64,000 nucleotides of DNA, from NCBI GenBank assembly GCA_016946835.1, contig JACVTC010000110.1, positions 357,001 through 421,000 of the forward strand, in the 5' to 3' direction. Position 1 is the stretch's first letter; each line of letters starts with the position of its first letter. Source of the DNA: Neocallimastix lanati (nom. inval.) (Eukaryota > Neocallimastigomycota > Neocallimastigomycetes > Neocallimastigales > Neocallimastigaceae). The notes under the pieces were generated by a model. It did not search any database, was not told where the DNA came from, and was given only the letters and a program-made list of their open reading frames with translations. This document shows positions 43,539-56,430 of this stretch, one piece after another. A program made the position numbers and the translations under genes.

Positions 43539-44243
43539 TACAAAGAGTTTTAGAAAAACAGATTATAAAAAACAAATTTTGTAAAACAACCCAAAAATAT
43601 AAATAAAATCAAAACACAAAATTATAAAAATTATAAATAAGAAATCTCGTTTTATTAATCTCTTTTTATTAATTCTTTAATACGTTATTAACTAAGTAAA
43701 TGTTTATAACAAATACATCGATTTAAATTAAAACATTTTACATGTATTTATATTTTTTATGAATTATATTCTAGTATATAATTCCTATTTAATTTTACAT
43801 ATATTTAATTTAATAACGAAACTAATTAATTTTATTATTTAATAATTATTATAAACTAAACGAAAACTAATTATATAAACTTTTTATTTATTTTAATTAT
43901 AAACTATTTAAATATGAGCCAAATATTATCTATTTATTATTTAAATATTAACACTACTAATGTTTGTATATTTCCTATTGAAATACATAACTAAAATTAT
44001 TTAACTAAACTAAAATTAAACAAATTATATATTTCCTAAAAATTTTATTAATAAAAATAAAAATAATTTAAAATTTATTTCATAAAAATTTTAATTTTAT
44101 AATTAAATTTTATCATTACATAAATTCAATTTTTATGTTAAATTTATTTAAATTTATGTTTAATCATATATAAAAATAATGATTAACTATTTCTTAATTA
44201 ATATGTACTTTGTGTAACATTTAACATTTAATAATATCTTTAG
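43539..44243 (-). mobile_element. LTR of the TGTAAAG family
   Basis: Minus-oriented, near full length: opens TACAAAGAGTTTTAG, has the ATACATCGATTT box near 43710 and ends in the AATATCTTTAG region. In tandem with the preceding partial copy. Confidence 0.7.
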
Positions 44244-44783
44244 TTAATTAATACTAATTAGTATTCTTTTTTCTAAATAAGTATTATCATTTATTTAAAC
44301 TATTAATACGAATATTACAATGATAACTCTTGAATTTTTTAGATATATATCAATAAATAAATAATAGAATATTTTAGTATTAATATAGTTTTTGTATCAA
44401 TAAATAAATAATAAATAATATATTTTAATATTAATAAATGTATAAAATAATAAATGGTTTATTTTTAGTGAATAAATAAATAAAAATTAATAAATTATAA
44501 TAAATAATTGTAAATAATATTTTTATAATAAATAATAATTATAATAATAACAAAAAAAAATATTTTATTATTTCCTTCAAACTGCAATTAAATATATATA
44601 TAATTTTATTTATATAGATATCTCAAATGATTCAACTAACAATTCTAAATCCTTAGACAAAGAGAATAGAAATGTAAAATTAATTAATACAATTAGAGTT
44701 TATTCTAACTTTTTCTCTCCAAATGGTGTGTATTGGCTCAAAACAATATACCATTTGGTGACATAAAGAAGATTTAAGTTTAA
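44244..44783. other. AT-rich stretch, no gene seen
   Basis: Mostly A/T; 44680-44780 has slightly more balanced sequence (AAATGGTGTG...ACCATTTGGTG) that may be the start of element D's coding remains. Confidence 0.4.
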
Positions 44784-46670
44784 ATGAAGTTATCGAAGAA
44801 TGTGAATCATTTATTAGTGCTTCATCCAAATTCATTTAAAGATGAAGAAGCTAATTACACGCCAAAAGCAAATAATCATATAACAATACAATTTGTAATA
44901 ACAATCAATAATAAGAAAGCTCATATCAAATTACTAATTGATTCCAGTTCAATCCACAGTTTTATGTGCAAGAACTTCGCAAAAGTAAACAAAATTCCAT
45001 AATCAAATCTTCCATCACTAGTAAATATTAAATTACTAAATGATAAAAGTATGAACATTAACCAAGTTACTAAAAGACATGATCTTTCTTTTATGGACCA
45101 TAGGGAGCAATTTGAATTCTGTATCGCAAACCTTCAATTACATGGTGTTTCTTGTATTCTTGATAGAGACTGGCTTAAATCCATAAGCCATATATTAATT
45201 TAAATATAATAAAATATACTTTATGGAAAATAATTGTTTATCTCATTGTCCCTCTTGTAAATGAAATAAATTTTTATTTAACCCTACTGATGCTGCTATG
45301 GTTTTACATGACGAAAATCAAGGCTCTATCATATCTATATCTGTTGACTAAGAAGAATTGTTTAGTATGGATTACTGCGTCGCCATGACTCACATCAATA
45401 CATAGATGATAACAGCAAGAAAATTATTTCAAAATTTTACTATGACCTTAATGAAGTCTTTGAAGAGAGAGAAGTTAACAAATTACCACCTCACCGACCA
45501 TATAACATTTCTATTGACATCATTCCAGGTGGATTATTATATTTTAGGCCTATTTACTTACTAATTGTGATTGAAATGAAAGCTCTAAAGGAATACATTA
45601 GAGATAAACTTAAAAAGAGTTTATTAAGAAGTCGAAATTACCTGCTTGAGCCCCGGTACTTTTTGTTAAAAAACATAATGGGTCCCTACGTTTATGCATA
45701 GATTATCAAAGATTAAATGCTATCACAATCAGAAATATCCTATTCCTTGTTTACAATATTGAATCTTTTCAAAGTGTTATTATATTCACACGTTTGGATC
45801 TCCGTTCAGCATACAACTTAGATAAAAAAAAAGGCCATGAGTATTTAACTGCTTTTAGAACCCCGATAGGCCACTATGAGTACCTTAGTAATGCCATTTA
45901 AATTAGGGAATAAACTTTATGTTAAACTAAATAAGAGCAAATTCTTTGTGAAAGAAACCACATTTTTAGGATTTTAACTTTCTTTTACGGGCCTTACTAT
46001 GGATGAAAACAAAGTAAAATTTATTAAGGAATGGCCAACTCCTAAGAACATAAAAGGACTTCAGAGTTTCCTTTTACTCTGTAATTTTTAAAATAAATTT
46101 ATTAATAACTTTGCCAGAACTATAGAACCTCTTCGTCGGTTTCTGAAGAAGATCTCAAAATTGGTATGGAACAAAGATGCTGCAGAAGCATTCAAGCAAT
46201 TAAGGAATTATTTAATATTAATGAAATATTGATATATTAAAACTCAGATAAAGAATTCACAGTAGAAACATACGCTAATGATTTCGCAATTGTATACATT
46301 CTCTCCCAAATTAGTAATGAAGATAACCAACTACACCCCGTAGCCTTTTACTCAAGATCCTTAAATAGTTCTGAAATAAACTGTAAGATTTATGATAAAG
46401 AACTCTTAGCCGTTATAACGGCATTGGAAATTTGGACACACCTAGAGGGAGCTAAGTATCCAATACAAATTATTACTGATCACAATAACCTTTTGTACTT
46501 TCAAAAACCACAACGTTTAAACCAGACACAAATTTGTTAGAGCATCTTTTTATTGATGTTCGATTTTAGAATTTCCTTCAGACCTGGAGCTGATAGTTCT
46601 AATCCAGATTACCTTTCTAGAAGACCTGACTTTAAAACTCAAGAATTCAACGGAAAAAGATATCTAAATT
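44784..46670 (+). mobile_element. Element D: worn Ty3/Gypsy chromovirus pol
   Basis: Plus strand. Protease part with IKLLIDSSSIHSFMCKNFA (about 44925-44985). RT parts include LPPHRPYNISIDIIPG (about 45485-45530), RLDLRSAYNL near 45795-45825 and GLTMDENKVKFIKEWPTP near 45990-46040. RNase H parts include FTVETYANDFAIVYILSQ, INCKIYDKELLAVITALEIW and ITDHNNLLYFQKPQRLN. Integrase is not seen. Heavily broken and old; its sequence tracks element E. Confidence 0.85.
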
Positions 46671-46989
46671 AAAAGAGTCTCATGTTAATAAAATAATATT
46701 TATTGTACTTTAAATATAAACAAAAACAAAGAAATTAATAACAAAACTAACAAAATAACTTCGAAACGTTATAAACAATCAACTTTTAAATTAAAAACAA
46801 TCTTATTTACTATATAAATAAACAAATTATATATTATTTTTAATTCTTCTTATTTACTTTTTATTTACATTTTATTTATTTTTACTCAATTATTAGTTTA
46901 AATATTATTTTTTATTGTAAATAATAATTATTTTGTTTATAAATTGTAAATATTATTTTTAATTGTAAATAATTTAATTTTAACAAAAA
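46671..46989. other. AT-rich stretch after element D
   Basis: No coding motif seen; presumably D's 3' side and the start of an LTR. Confidence 0.4.
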
Positions 46990-47890
46990 ATGTAAATACT
47001 CTTTAAACAATTTATGTAAATAATTTTCCTTGTTATTATTATCATCAAAATATGTAATTAATATTAAATTAATATAATTAATATTTATTTTACAATTTTA
47101 ATAATTATTTTTATTTTATAAATAAAAATTAAATAAAGATTTAAATAATTAATAAATTTAAATTAGAAAAACGAGTGTTTCTAATAAAACTTTTCTTAAT
47201 ATAAATTAAATTAATTAAATAAAACAATAAATAACTTATACAGTTATTTCTAAAAGTAAAGTATAATAGTCACTTTTGAATATTATTTAAATTAAGATTA
47301 TTATCAGAATGATCATTTTTTTGTAAGAAACTAAACTTATTTTCTTAAGTCTATATTCTTACTCCTAAATAATTATTCTATAATTATTAAGTATAATATT
47401 CTAATTAAATTATTTCTATAAATTTCAATTAGTAATAATAATATTTCAATTAGTAATAATAACATTTTGATTAGTAATAATTCATTTCTACAATTTCATT
47501 TAGTAATTGGCAATAATCATGATTAATAATAATTATTTCTGTAAAATTCTAATTAGTAAATAATCATATTATTTTATTAGTAATAAAAATGTATTCATTA
47601 TTTATTTTTCGATAATTGGGTATATTTAGATTATCCGATCGAAACTTTTCAGTTTTTTTTTCTAGTCTTTCCTGAAAAAATATTTGTTAGAATCTTATTT
47701 ATTATACTTTGAAAAAGTATAAAACGGGCTCTTGAGTCTCTTTTGGAGAATCAAGAATTATTATTATTAAGACTTTATAATAAATAATAACTATTTTTGT
47801 AATCTTAAATTTTAATTAATTAATAAAATTTATTTAATAATAAATCATATTTCAAATTATATTTTCAATTATTGTGTTTATTGTTTATTA
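46990..47890 (+). mobile_element. Probable LTR with a pseudoknot-like end (3' of element D)
   Basis: Homologous to 41250-41640 in its first half. Its second half matches 49600-49869 before E's gag: the structured region, then CTTGA...TCAAG and ATTATTATT, and an end near ATTGTGTTTATTGTTTATTATA. Boundaries are approximate. Likely a chromovirus LTR of the D/E lineage. Confidence 0.5.
47646..47755 (+). other. Degenerate pseudoknot plus hairpin, locus iv
   Basis: TTTTCAG (47646-47652) pairs with CTGAAAA (47672-47678) across a U-rich linker, as in the other loci. The second interlocked stem is not convincing. The downstream hairpin is conserved in place: CTTGA/TCAAG with TCTC/GAGA (47731-47755). 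An old relative of loci ii and iii. Confidence 0.45.
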
Positions 47891-48544
47891 TAAATTCTTA
47901 TAATAAATTCTACCTAATAAGATAAATATTTCTGATATTTATTTTATTTATCTTTCTAATAATTAATTATTAGTTAATTTTTTTATTAGTTAGCACTAAT
48001 TAATGTACATTATATGAGAGTAAATTAAACTAACCAATAAGAATTTAATAATTTATAATAATGTACTGATATAAAAATAATAATAAAGGAAGAGAATTAG
48101 TTTTCTTCTTAGTTTTATAATGAAATTAATAATTAGTAATAAATAATTCCGTTAAAAATATTAAAGTAGGAATATTTATTCTTAGGAATAGAATATTATA
48201 CTTTAATATAAGAGAACTTAAAAAATTATTAATGAAACAATTATATTGTATTTAAGATTAAATTATTGTCATGAATATGAGACAATTAGATTATTTATTT
48301 AAATTAAAAATTTATTCACTTATTTTATTATTGTATTAATTATTAAATATTTGTAAATAAATTACATAAATTTAGGAGATAGTTTTTAATAGTCATAATG
48401 ATAAAATAGTTTTACAATATGTAAAGATATGAACTATATCTTGAGTACATTACATAAATTAATGTATAAAACTAATTTATTAATGTGAAATTCTTGTGAT
48501 CGTTTAAATTTAATTTCTTTATACATAAATTTATTCTTGATGAA
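47891..48544. other. AT-rich stretch, no gene seen
   Basis: No recognised coding or repeat identity. Confidence 0.4.
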
Positions 48545-49121
48545 AAGTATAAATTTATATTAACCTAAAATTTATTTTAGTATTTTTTAAATCAATAAAA
48601 TTTCATTTTAAATTTAATTATTAAATAATTTAATATTTTAATTTAGTTTAGTTTATTTAACTTTAGCTATATATTTCAATAGGATATATATATACATTAG
48701 TATTAGTAATATTTAAATAATAAATATTTAATATTTTGCATGTATTTAAATAGTTTATAATCAAATTAAATAAAAAGTTTATATAATTAGTTTTTAGTTA
48801 GTTTAAGAAAATAATTATATAATAAAATTAAATAATATAGTTATTGAATTGAATATATGAAAATTAAATAGAATATATTAAAATATAATTTATAAAAAAA
48901 TATAAATACATGTAACTTTTCTTTAATAAAATTGATGTATTTGCTATTTACTATTTCTTAGTTAATAACATAATAAGAGATTTTATTTTTTTAATTAATA
49001 AAAGAAATTTATAATAAAAGAATTGATTATTAGTTTTATTTTTAATTGTGTGTTTTATTTATTATTTATTTTTGTGTTCAGATTTGTTATTTTGTAATCT
49101 GTTTTCAATAAAACTTTTACA
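48545..49121 (+). mobile_element. LTR of the TGTAAAG family
   Basis: Plus-oriented copy with the family's TATATTTCAATAGGA box, AAATTGATGTATTTGC box and an end TTTTGTAATCTG...AAACTTTTACA. It may be an insertion into the longer LTR that precedes element E. Confidence 0.65.
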
Positions 49122-49441
49122 CAATATTAATTAATTCTTATAAATTGTATGACTCTTATTAAGGAGTTATTTATAACATAAATGATTATTACTTCTCTTA
49201 TCTTGATAATTTTTAGTTAACTTTAATATGTAGTTTTTATTTAGTTATTATGTGTATTAATTTAAAAGTCATGTATTGAAAATAAAATGTATTTTGAAAA
49301 TAGAATAATATTTAAATAGGAATTTGAAAAATATAAATACTCGAAGAAATTCAGAAAGTTTGAATTCTTCGAGAGATTATTATATATAAAATTAATAATC
49401 TTTATAAAATAATTGAATTTATGAAATTTAAAAATTAATTG

Positions 49442-49467
49442 TAAGAGAATTATTAATAATTCTCTTA
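49442..49467. repeat. Perfect 26-bp palindrome
   Basis: TAAGAGAATTATT followed by its exact inverse AATAATTCTCTTA with no spacer. Confidence 0.8.
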
Positions 49468-49619
49468 TTATTAATATAATTTATTAAATAATGTTCCAGA
49501 ACTTGGAATATTTAATTTAATTAAGTTAATTTTAATAATATAAATAAAAATCATTTGACATTTTCACTATAAATTTATAGTGTTTTTTATCAAATGACTA
49601 TATAATATTAATTTTATTC

Positions 49620-49739
49620 GTCTTAGGTTTTTCTACTGATCTTTTTCTAAGACTTCTACTCTTAGATCAGCTCCTATAAAATAATAAAAAACTCTTATTA
49701 TAAATACACTTGAATTTTCGTAATTAAGAGAAATTCAAG
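49620..49739 (+). other. Predicted pseudoknot plus hairpin, locus iii
   Basis: GTCTTAGG (49620-49627) pairs with TCTAAGAC (49646-49653; one G-U pair), interlocked with CTGATCT (49636-49642) and AGATCAG (49664-49670). The linker is again U-rich (TTTTTCTA), and a second hairpin follows (CTTGAATTT 49709-49717 with AAATTCAAG 49731-49739). The region runs to an LTR-like end near 49869, before E's gag. Stem sequences differ from loci i and ii but the order and loop sizes agree. Confidence 0.6.
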
Positions 49740-49951
49740 AGTTATTATTTTTAATAACCAAAAAATTTATTATATAAAAATAAATAATTTATTATTAATA
49801 AACTCAAATTTCCTTTATTTCAAAGCTAAGTATTCTTTTAATTATTAAAATTTTTATTGTGTTTATTATATCATTTTTCTTAGAAAATAATCAAATCATT
49901 ACAATAACTCTTTACTAATTTTATTTTCTATTTTTTTTAAAAAAAAAAAAA

Positions 49952-50738
49952 ATGCCAAGAACAAACAAAACTGATGCTACAAAAGAATCAAAACTTGTGG
50001 AAACTATTACCGAATTTATTCTTGCACTATTTGCTCCAGATGACTTAATCTCTCAACAAGTTAATTATAAGGAGAAGAATTTATTTATTCTTCATGAGAC
50101 TATTACTCAATGTGAGAATTTCTTTGATGAACACAAAGAAACGTTCACCAAAGATATTTCGAAATGTGCCTACTTGATTACAAGACTTACAGGTACTACT
50201 AAAAAATGGGGGTTATCCTTAAAGCTTGATGGTACGTTAGACACCCTGACGTATGATTAATTCAAAACACTCTTGGTTAAAAACTTTGGAGATTCAAAAG
50301 AGCAACGTTATGCTCTTATTGAAAAGCTCCTCAACCTTCAACAATCCCAATTAGGTAAAGCTGCTGACTTTACCATTAAATTCCGTCATCTGGCATCATG
50401 GATTTAGTGGCCAGATAATGTCTTAATTGATTTAATTCATAGAGGATTGTTGAATGAAAGAAGCTTACGATAAAGAAGCTCCTCCAAAAAATCTTTTCGA
50501 AGCTACTAATTTAATAATTGAACTAGATAAGAAGTGCTTTCTTAAATCCAAAATGGAAAAAGAAACTAGTTCAATCAAAAACAAAAAATTTTCTAATTTT
50601 AATAATAAAAGGAAAATCCAAATCGCCAGCAGCTACAAATCTTTTAATAAAAATAAGAAAAGTAGATCAGAAAGAAATAATGATTGCAAAGACCGGAGCA
50701 CCAACATTCTTTCAATAAATTACACTCCCGACAAATAA
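49952..50738 (+). pseudogene. Gag of element E
   Basis: Starts MPRTNKTDATKESKLVETIT. A conserved TKKWGLSLKLDGTLDTLTYD core matches element G at the window's end. The second part has NLFEATNLIIELDKKCFLK and a basic Lys/Asn/Ser tail. No zinc knuckle is visible, unlike the gags of B and J. Broken. Confidence 0.8.
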
Positions 50739-50747
50739 TACAACTCT

Positions 50748-50990
50748 ATGATTACAACCTTTAACATTAGTACCTCCAATAACACAAAAATTCCATTGAG
50801 AGTCTTAATCGACTCGGGATCTAACAAAAGTCTATTGAGTTCTGATTTTGTTAGAAATCATAGGATTTCAACGTTTGGCCTCTCTTCACCTATGGAAATT
50901 AAATTGCCTAATAACAAGCTGATGAAAATTACTAGAATGACCAAAAAAATTAAACCTCTCGATTAGAGATCATGCCGAACAATTTGAATT
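50748..50990 (+). pseudogene. Protease of element E
   Basis: TKIPLRVLIDSGSNKSLLSS carries the catalytic DSG. The downstream part near 50970-51030 shows an EFHIANLQFNGIDAILG-type ending. Broken. Confidence 0.8.
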
Positions 50991-51030
50991 TCACATTGCT
51001 AATCTTCAGTTTAATGGAATTGATGCTATA

Positions 51031-52720
51031 TTGGGAAGGAACAGGTTGATTACCCACAAACCTTACATTAACTTTGAAAATAACACAATTTACTTCCTTG
51101 GAAAATTATGTACAAACCATTGTCCTTCTAAAAAGAACAGCTTTTGGTACAACAAAAACATTAACGCCGCGCTATTAGAGGACCCTTCTCTTAATTCTCA
51201 TGATACATTTGAAGATGATAATGACTTCTCGTTCTTAAATAACGATGATATTATTGAGGAAGAAATTTGTGCCGCTGATTTATCTACTGAATTAACTGAT
51301 TCTTTAAGTAAATGCAAATTTAATAATATCTTAACAAAATACTACCATGATGAAATAGAAGTTTTTGATAAGAAGAAAGCCAAGATACTACCTCCTCATA
51401 AACCTTTTGACATGGAAATTAAGCTAATTCCCGGTGCCCAACTGTATTTTGGTCTAATTTATTCATTGACGTTTACTGAAACCGAAGAATTAAAGAAATA
51501 TCTCAAAGAAAATCTTGAAAAAGGGTTTATTCAGAAGTTCAATTCCCCTGCTCTAGCTCCAATAATTTTTGTTAAGAAACATGACGGTTCACTTCGTCTT
51601 TGCGTAAACTATAGAAGACTAAATGCAAATGCTATTAGGGACAGTTACTCAATTCCTAAAATTAACGATTTAATTGAATCATTCAGTGGAGCCAAAATTT
51701 TTAGTAGACTTGACCTGAGATCTGCTTAAAACTTAATACGAATTAAGGAAGATCAAGAATACTTAACTGCGTTTCGTACTGCACTTGGCCATTTTGAATA
51801 TAAAGTGATGACATTTGGTCTTCGTAATGCCCCTGATGTGTTTCAGCGTTTTGTCCAGCACATATTTTCAGATGAAATTGGTGTCTTCATTCAGATCTAC
51901 TTTGATGATATTATCATCTACTCAAGTGATTTGGACAACCATATCAAACATGTAAAAATTGTCCTTAACAAACTCAAAACCAATAATCTTTTTGCCAAGT
52001 TAGAAAAATGTGAATTTCACGTTGTTCAAACTGAATTCTTGGGATTTATTGTTTCCACCAAAGGGCTCTCTATGGACAACTCCAAATTAGATTCAATAAA
52101 AAATTGGCCCAAGCCCCCAGTCACTTAAAGACCTCCAAAGTTTTCTTGGATTTTGTAACTTTTACAGACGATTCATTGACAAATTTGCCTAAAATATGAT
52201 CCCATTAAGACCCCTACTTAAACGCACTTCAAAATTTCTTTGGACTAAAGAAGCGGACGAAGCCTTTAACAAACTAAAGAACTCTTTTAGTAATTCAAAA
52301 TTCTTTACTCACCCAAACCGCGACAAAGATTTCACGGCTGAAACCGAATCGAGTGACTTCGCTATCGGTTGCATTCTTTCTCAAATTTCCGACGACGATA
52401 ATCTGTTACATCCAATTGCTTTCTACTCAAGATGTTTTACCAACTCTGAAATTAATTACTCTATATATGACAAGGAACTTTTGGCCATTGCGGTTGCCCT
52501 GGACGTCTGGCGCCATCATCTGGAAGGTGCCAAGTTTCCCATTCAAACTTATAGCGACCACAGAAACTTACTATATTTTAAATCTCCACAAAAACTCAAT
52601 TCTCACCAGACCCGCTGGAGTATCTTTCTCTCCCTTTTTGATTTTAAAATTGCGTTTCGGCCTGGGCACTTAAGTGGAAAACCGGATGCGCTTTCAAGAC
52701 GTCCCAACTATAGGAAGAAC
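51031..52720 (+). pseudogene. Reverse transcriptase and RNase H of element E
   Basis: RT: KILPPHKPFDMEIKLIPGAQ, SPALAPIIFVKKHDGSLRLC, FSRLDLRSA, MTFGLRNAPDVFQRF and the catalytic YFDDIIIYSS (about 51900-51930). RNase H: FTAETESSDFAIGCILSQ, YDKELLAIAVALDVW, YSDHRNLLYF and GKPDALSRRPN. Same order and motifs as element C. A few breaks. Confidence 0.9.
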
Positions 52721-52949
52721 ATCCCTTTTGATTCCAAAACTTTACTAAAGCAAAAACATTTCTGTCTCAGCGCCATTATCCTCTTTTTGTTTAATTTCCA
52801 GATTGGAGTTGTCAATAAGTTCTGTACTACAATGTTTAACAGACTTTCTAAAAATAATTCTAATTTCTCTTCTTTTTCTATTAAAAATAATTTATTTTAT
52901 TTTAAAAATAGGATTGTTGCCTCCACCAGTCTTCGCACCTCTATCATTG

Positions 52950-53586
52950 GAGAATACTATGATTCCCCTGGAGGCCACCATGGAATTGAAAATACTGGAC
53001 AATATATCTCGTCACTACTGGTGGCCTCTTATGAAAGACGACATTACTAACTATATTGGCTCTTGTGCTACCTGCTGCAAGTGTAAAATTCGCCGTCATA
53101 AGGCCTATGGTAAGCTCATTCTACTTCTCATTCCCAATAGACCTCACTAAATTTATCCATTTAATTCCTTCTGAAGATGTTCCGACTGCCGAGCAAACTG
53201 CTAAACTTTTGTTAGTTAATGTTTTTCGCTTCCATGGGTTTCCTAAAGTTATTATTTCTGACCATGGCCTCCAGTTCTCTTCTGTATTTTGGTCGACGCT
53301 GTGTTCTATAATTGGTGCTTCTCCTCATCTTGCTATGGCCCACCATCAACAGTCTAACGGTCAAATTGAAAGGGCTAACGCTGTTATTGAACAGTATTTT
53401 CGCTGTTACTGTTCATCTGCTCAACATGACTGGTGTTTCTTCCTTCCCTTTTGTGAAATTGCTTACAACAACTCCAAACACAACTCCATCAACAAATCTC
53501 CATTTGAAGCCAATTATGGTTTCCACCCCTCTTTTGAATTTAATACTAATATTGAATCCTCTAGTGAATCAGCCTCCAACTTATAA
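52950..53586 (+). pseudogene. Integrase part of element E
   Basis: HHCC finger (GGHHGIENT...CATCCKCK at about 52970-53085). Core parts include ISDHGLQFSSVFW and NGQIERANAVIEQYFRCY with the catalytic Glu. The C-terminal barrel and chromodomain are absent because the element ends at the junction with F. Broken. Confidence 0.85.
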
Positions 53587-53593
53587 ATTATTA

Positions 53594-55020
53594 AGGTAAT
53601 TTTTTAGTAGAGAGTAGGTTAGAGGGATCGTTCGCTTAAGCGGGGGAGTAGAACACTATTTAATAAGGTTTTGATATCAGACCTATAATTGAAAAACCCA
53701 GAAAGACCTTGTTTCAATAGGCAGGGACAGTTATAGGTTACTCAAAACTGACGGTTAAATAGTGGAGGCCGAAAGACGCAGAACGAGAACTTTCGGGAAC
53801 CGAAAATATTAAATAAATTATAACATATATCAAAATTGTTTCTCTTATTTATTTTATATAATATTACATTTTACTGAAATCAAAATTATGTTCTGTTTCT
53901 CTTATAACGTAAATTTAAAGGTTTATTTTTATTGAATATTTCTAATTGTGTAAAGTAATAACAAAAATATATATATATATATATATAAAAAAGAATATAA
54001 AAAAATAAATTTTATACAAGTTTCTTATCTTAAACGAATTCTTTAATAATAATAAATCTACTTTCTAAATATTTATAAAAATATGATTTTATTTTAAGAA
54101 TCGAGAATTTATATATAAATATCTAACTCCTTTAAAATTTTAAAGCTTAAACAAAAATAAAATAAAATAAAATATAAAATATAAATTTAGGCAATTCCTT
54201 TATCTTAACAATTTCGTATTCTTCTTTATAAATATTATATACATATTCAATTAATTAAAAATTAGTTACCTTTTATATCTCCTTAATATTTGATAATTAT
54301 ATATATCTTAAAAAAAAAAAAAAAAAAAAAAATAAAAATAAAAATAAAATTTGTCTTCTCTAAATATTTTAAATATTTTATATATATAATTTTTTTCTTA
54401 ATACCTTTATTCTTAAAATTTATAAACAAACAAGAAAATAATAAAATAAAATAATTTTTAAAAAAAAAAATTTTTTTAATACCCATAAAAATCAAATTAT
54501 ATCAATTCTTTCTAAATATTAAAAAAAAATAATAATAATAACAAGATTCTCTTTGGGTAATAATATATTAATAAATTTTTCTTTTCAAAAAAAATTATTA
54601 ATTTTCTTCTAATTCTTTTGTATCCTTAAATTCAAAGTAAAAATATATATATAAATAAAATAAAATAAAATAAAATAAAAATTTATATAAAAAAAATTTA
54701 AATAAATCTTTAATATTAACAATTTCGTGTTTACTTTTAATTAATAAAAAATTAATTAACTTCTTCATTAAGTTTCCTTTAAAAATAAATAAATAAATAC
54801 ATAAATAATAATTAAGTAAAAATTAACTTCTATATATTACCTATAATAACTTAGTGTTTCTCATAAAATCTTATTAGTTTCTATATATAAAAAAAAAAAA
54901 AAAAAATTTTGAATAAACCTTTTAATATTAACAATTTTATATTTCTTTTAAAATAATCAATAATTAATTATTTTATTAAGTCCTTTTCTAAAAGTCCAAA
55001 AAGGTCCATATATATAAAAA
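53594..55020 (+). other. Leader of F, inverted match to element A leader
   Basis: 53594-53815 is the GC-richer block matching 4590-4800. The rest is AT-rich with diverged repeats whose AACAATTTCGTATT-like core appears near 54208, 54718 and 54928, about 210-510 bp apart. No coding sequence. Confidence 0.7.
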
Positions 55021-56162
55021 ATGAAAATAAGGGAAATTGCTAAGCTAGTGCCTCGATTCGGTAGTTATGATAGGGATATAGAATCCTTGGCTGATGAGTT
55101 CACTAGAATAATGGAACTCTCAGACATTAATGAACCCAAGAAAGTGTTTGCGTGGGCAAAGGAATGTGTAACAGGTAGACTAAAAGGAGTACTCGAAGAC
55201 CTGGTAATCAACGACGATGAAGAACACTTGACCATTTATCCTAATATAGCTGCAATTAAGAATGCGATTGAAATAACCTTAGAAATCACTCCTCAAGAAA
55301 AGTGTTCTAATTTAAAGGCACTAAAGATACAAAATGGAGAATCAATTAAAGATTTCAATTGGAGATATAATAAGTTATACAAAACTCTAACTCCACAAGG
55401 ACAAGCATTCATTACTGTAGACGATTATACAGATTCTCTGTTGAGTCGTCCATACGCAAGAAAAGAAGTAATAACTTCTCAACCATGAAATTTAGAGGCA
55501 GCATTTAAAATAGCTGAACTTGCTGAAACTGCATCCGAGGTACCACGCAGAAAAAGAAACGTTGTTATGTTCACCAATAATTATAACATCAATAATTCCA
55601 TCTACCCAGTTAAGCCAAAAAGATATAATAATTATAATAATATTAATTATAGCGATTACAATAATAATAACTATAATAATATTTATTACAGCGACTACAA
55701 TCATAACAATAATAATTATGACATTTATGAGAGACTCCTTAATAACAATAATAATAATAATGTTAATAATAATAATAATTTTAACAATTCTAATAATTCT
55801 AATAATAATAATAATCCTAATAATAATAATAGTCCTAATAATAATAACAACAATGTGAACAATTTTGACTTTAACGGAAACTCTAAAGTAAATAATAACT
55901 ACAATAATAATTATAATAACAATTATAATAATAATAATTATAATAATAATTACAATAACAATAATTATAATAATAATTACAATAACAATAATTATAATAA
56001 TAATAATTATAATAATAATAAAAAAAATAATACTAGCAATTTTAATACTAACAATAGTAATGGAAACTATTTCAACAATAATACTCAATCTTTAAACTAG
56101 TTAATGAGAGAAGGAATACTTCCATTAAACAAACCAATTATTCCGAAAATAATAATTATAGA

Positions 56163-56194
<32 letters not shown>

Positions 56195-56430
56195 TAATAA
56201 TTATAATAATTATAATAACTATAATAATTATGAAGACAATACTTTTAACGTTAATAATCAAAATAATAATCTTAATAATACTGATAATAATGATAATAAT
56301 ATTAATAATATTAATAATTTATTTGCTACAACTTCAAATCAAGAAAATGTATTTACTGCAGTTAAAAGAACAAATAAAATACCTGATAATAAACCTTATA
56401 AAAAGAAACAAAAGAAATAGGAAATAATAA
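55021..56430 (+). pseudogene. Gag of F, Asn-rich
   Basis: Opens MKIREIAKLVPRFGSYDRDI and follows element A's gag closely for 155 residues. A long Asn/Tyr tail (about 55620-56400), made of AAT and TAT codons, follows. Related to 2537-3642. Broken. The opposite-strand poly-Ile frames are by-products of the repeat. Confidence 0.8.

Larger units (their letters stand above)
49952..53586 (+). mobile_element. Element E: Ty3/Gypsy chromovirus-type, broken
   Basis: Plus strand: gag (49952-50738), protease (50748-50990), RT and RNase H (51031-52720), integrase (52950-53586). It stops abruptly where the inverted A-type leader of F begins, so the integrase end and 3' LTR are missing. Several breaks. The coding parts are less AT-rich than most here and still readable; middle-aged. 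Confidence 0.9.

Noticed and set aside
54283-54495. 70-residue Phe/Ile-rich minus-strand frame
   Set aside because: Pure by-product of poly-A and AT repeats in the F leader.
55492-56088. 198-residue Ile-rich frame opposite the F gag
   Set aside because: Same artefact: the opposite strand of the Asn-rich tail.
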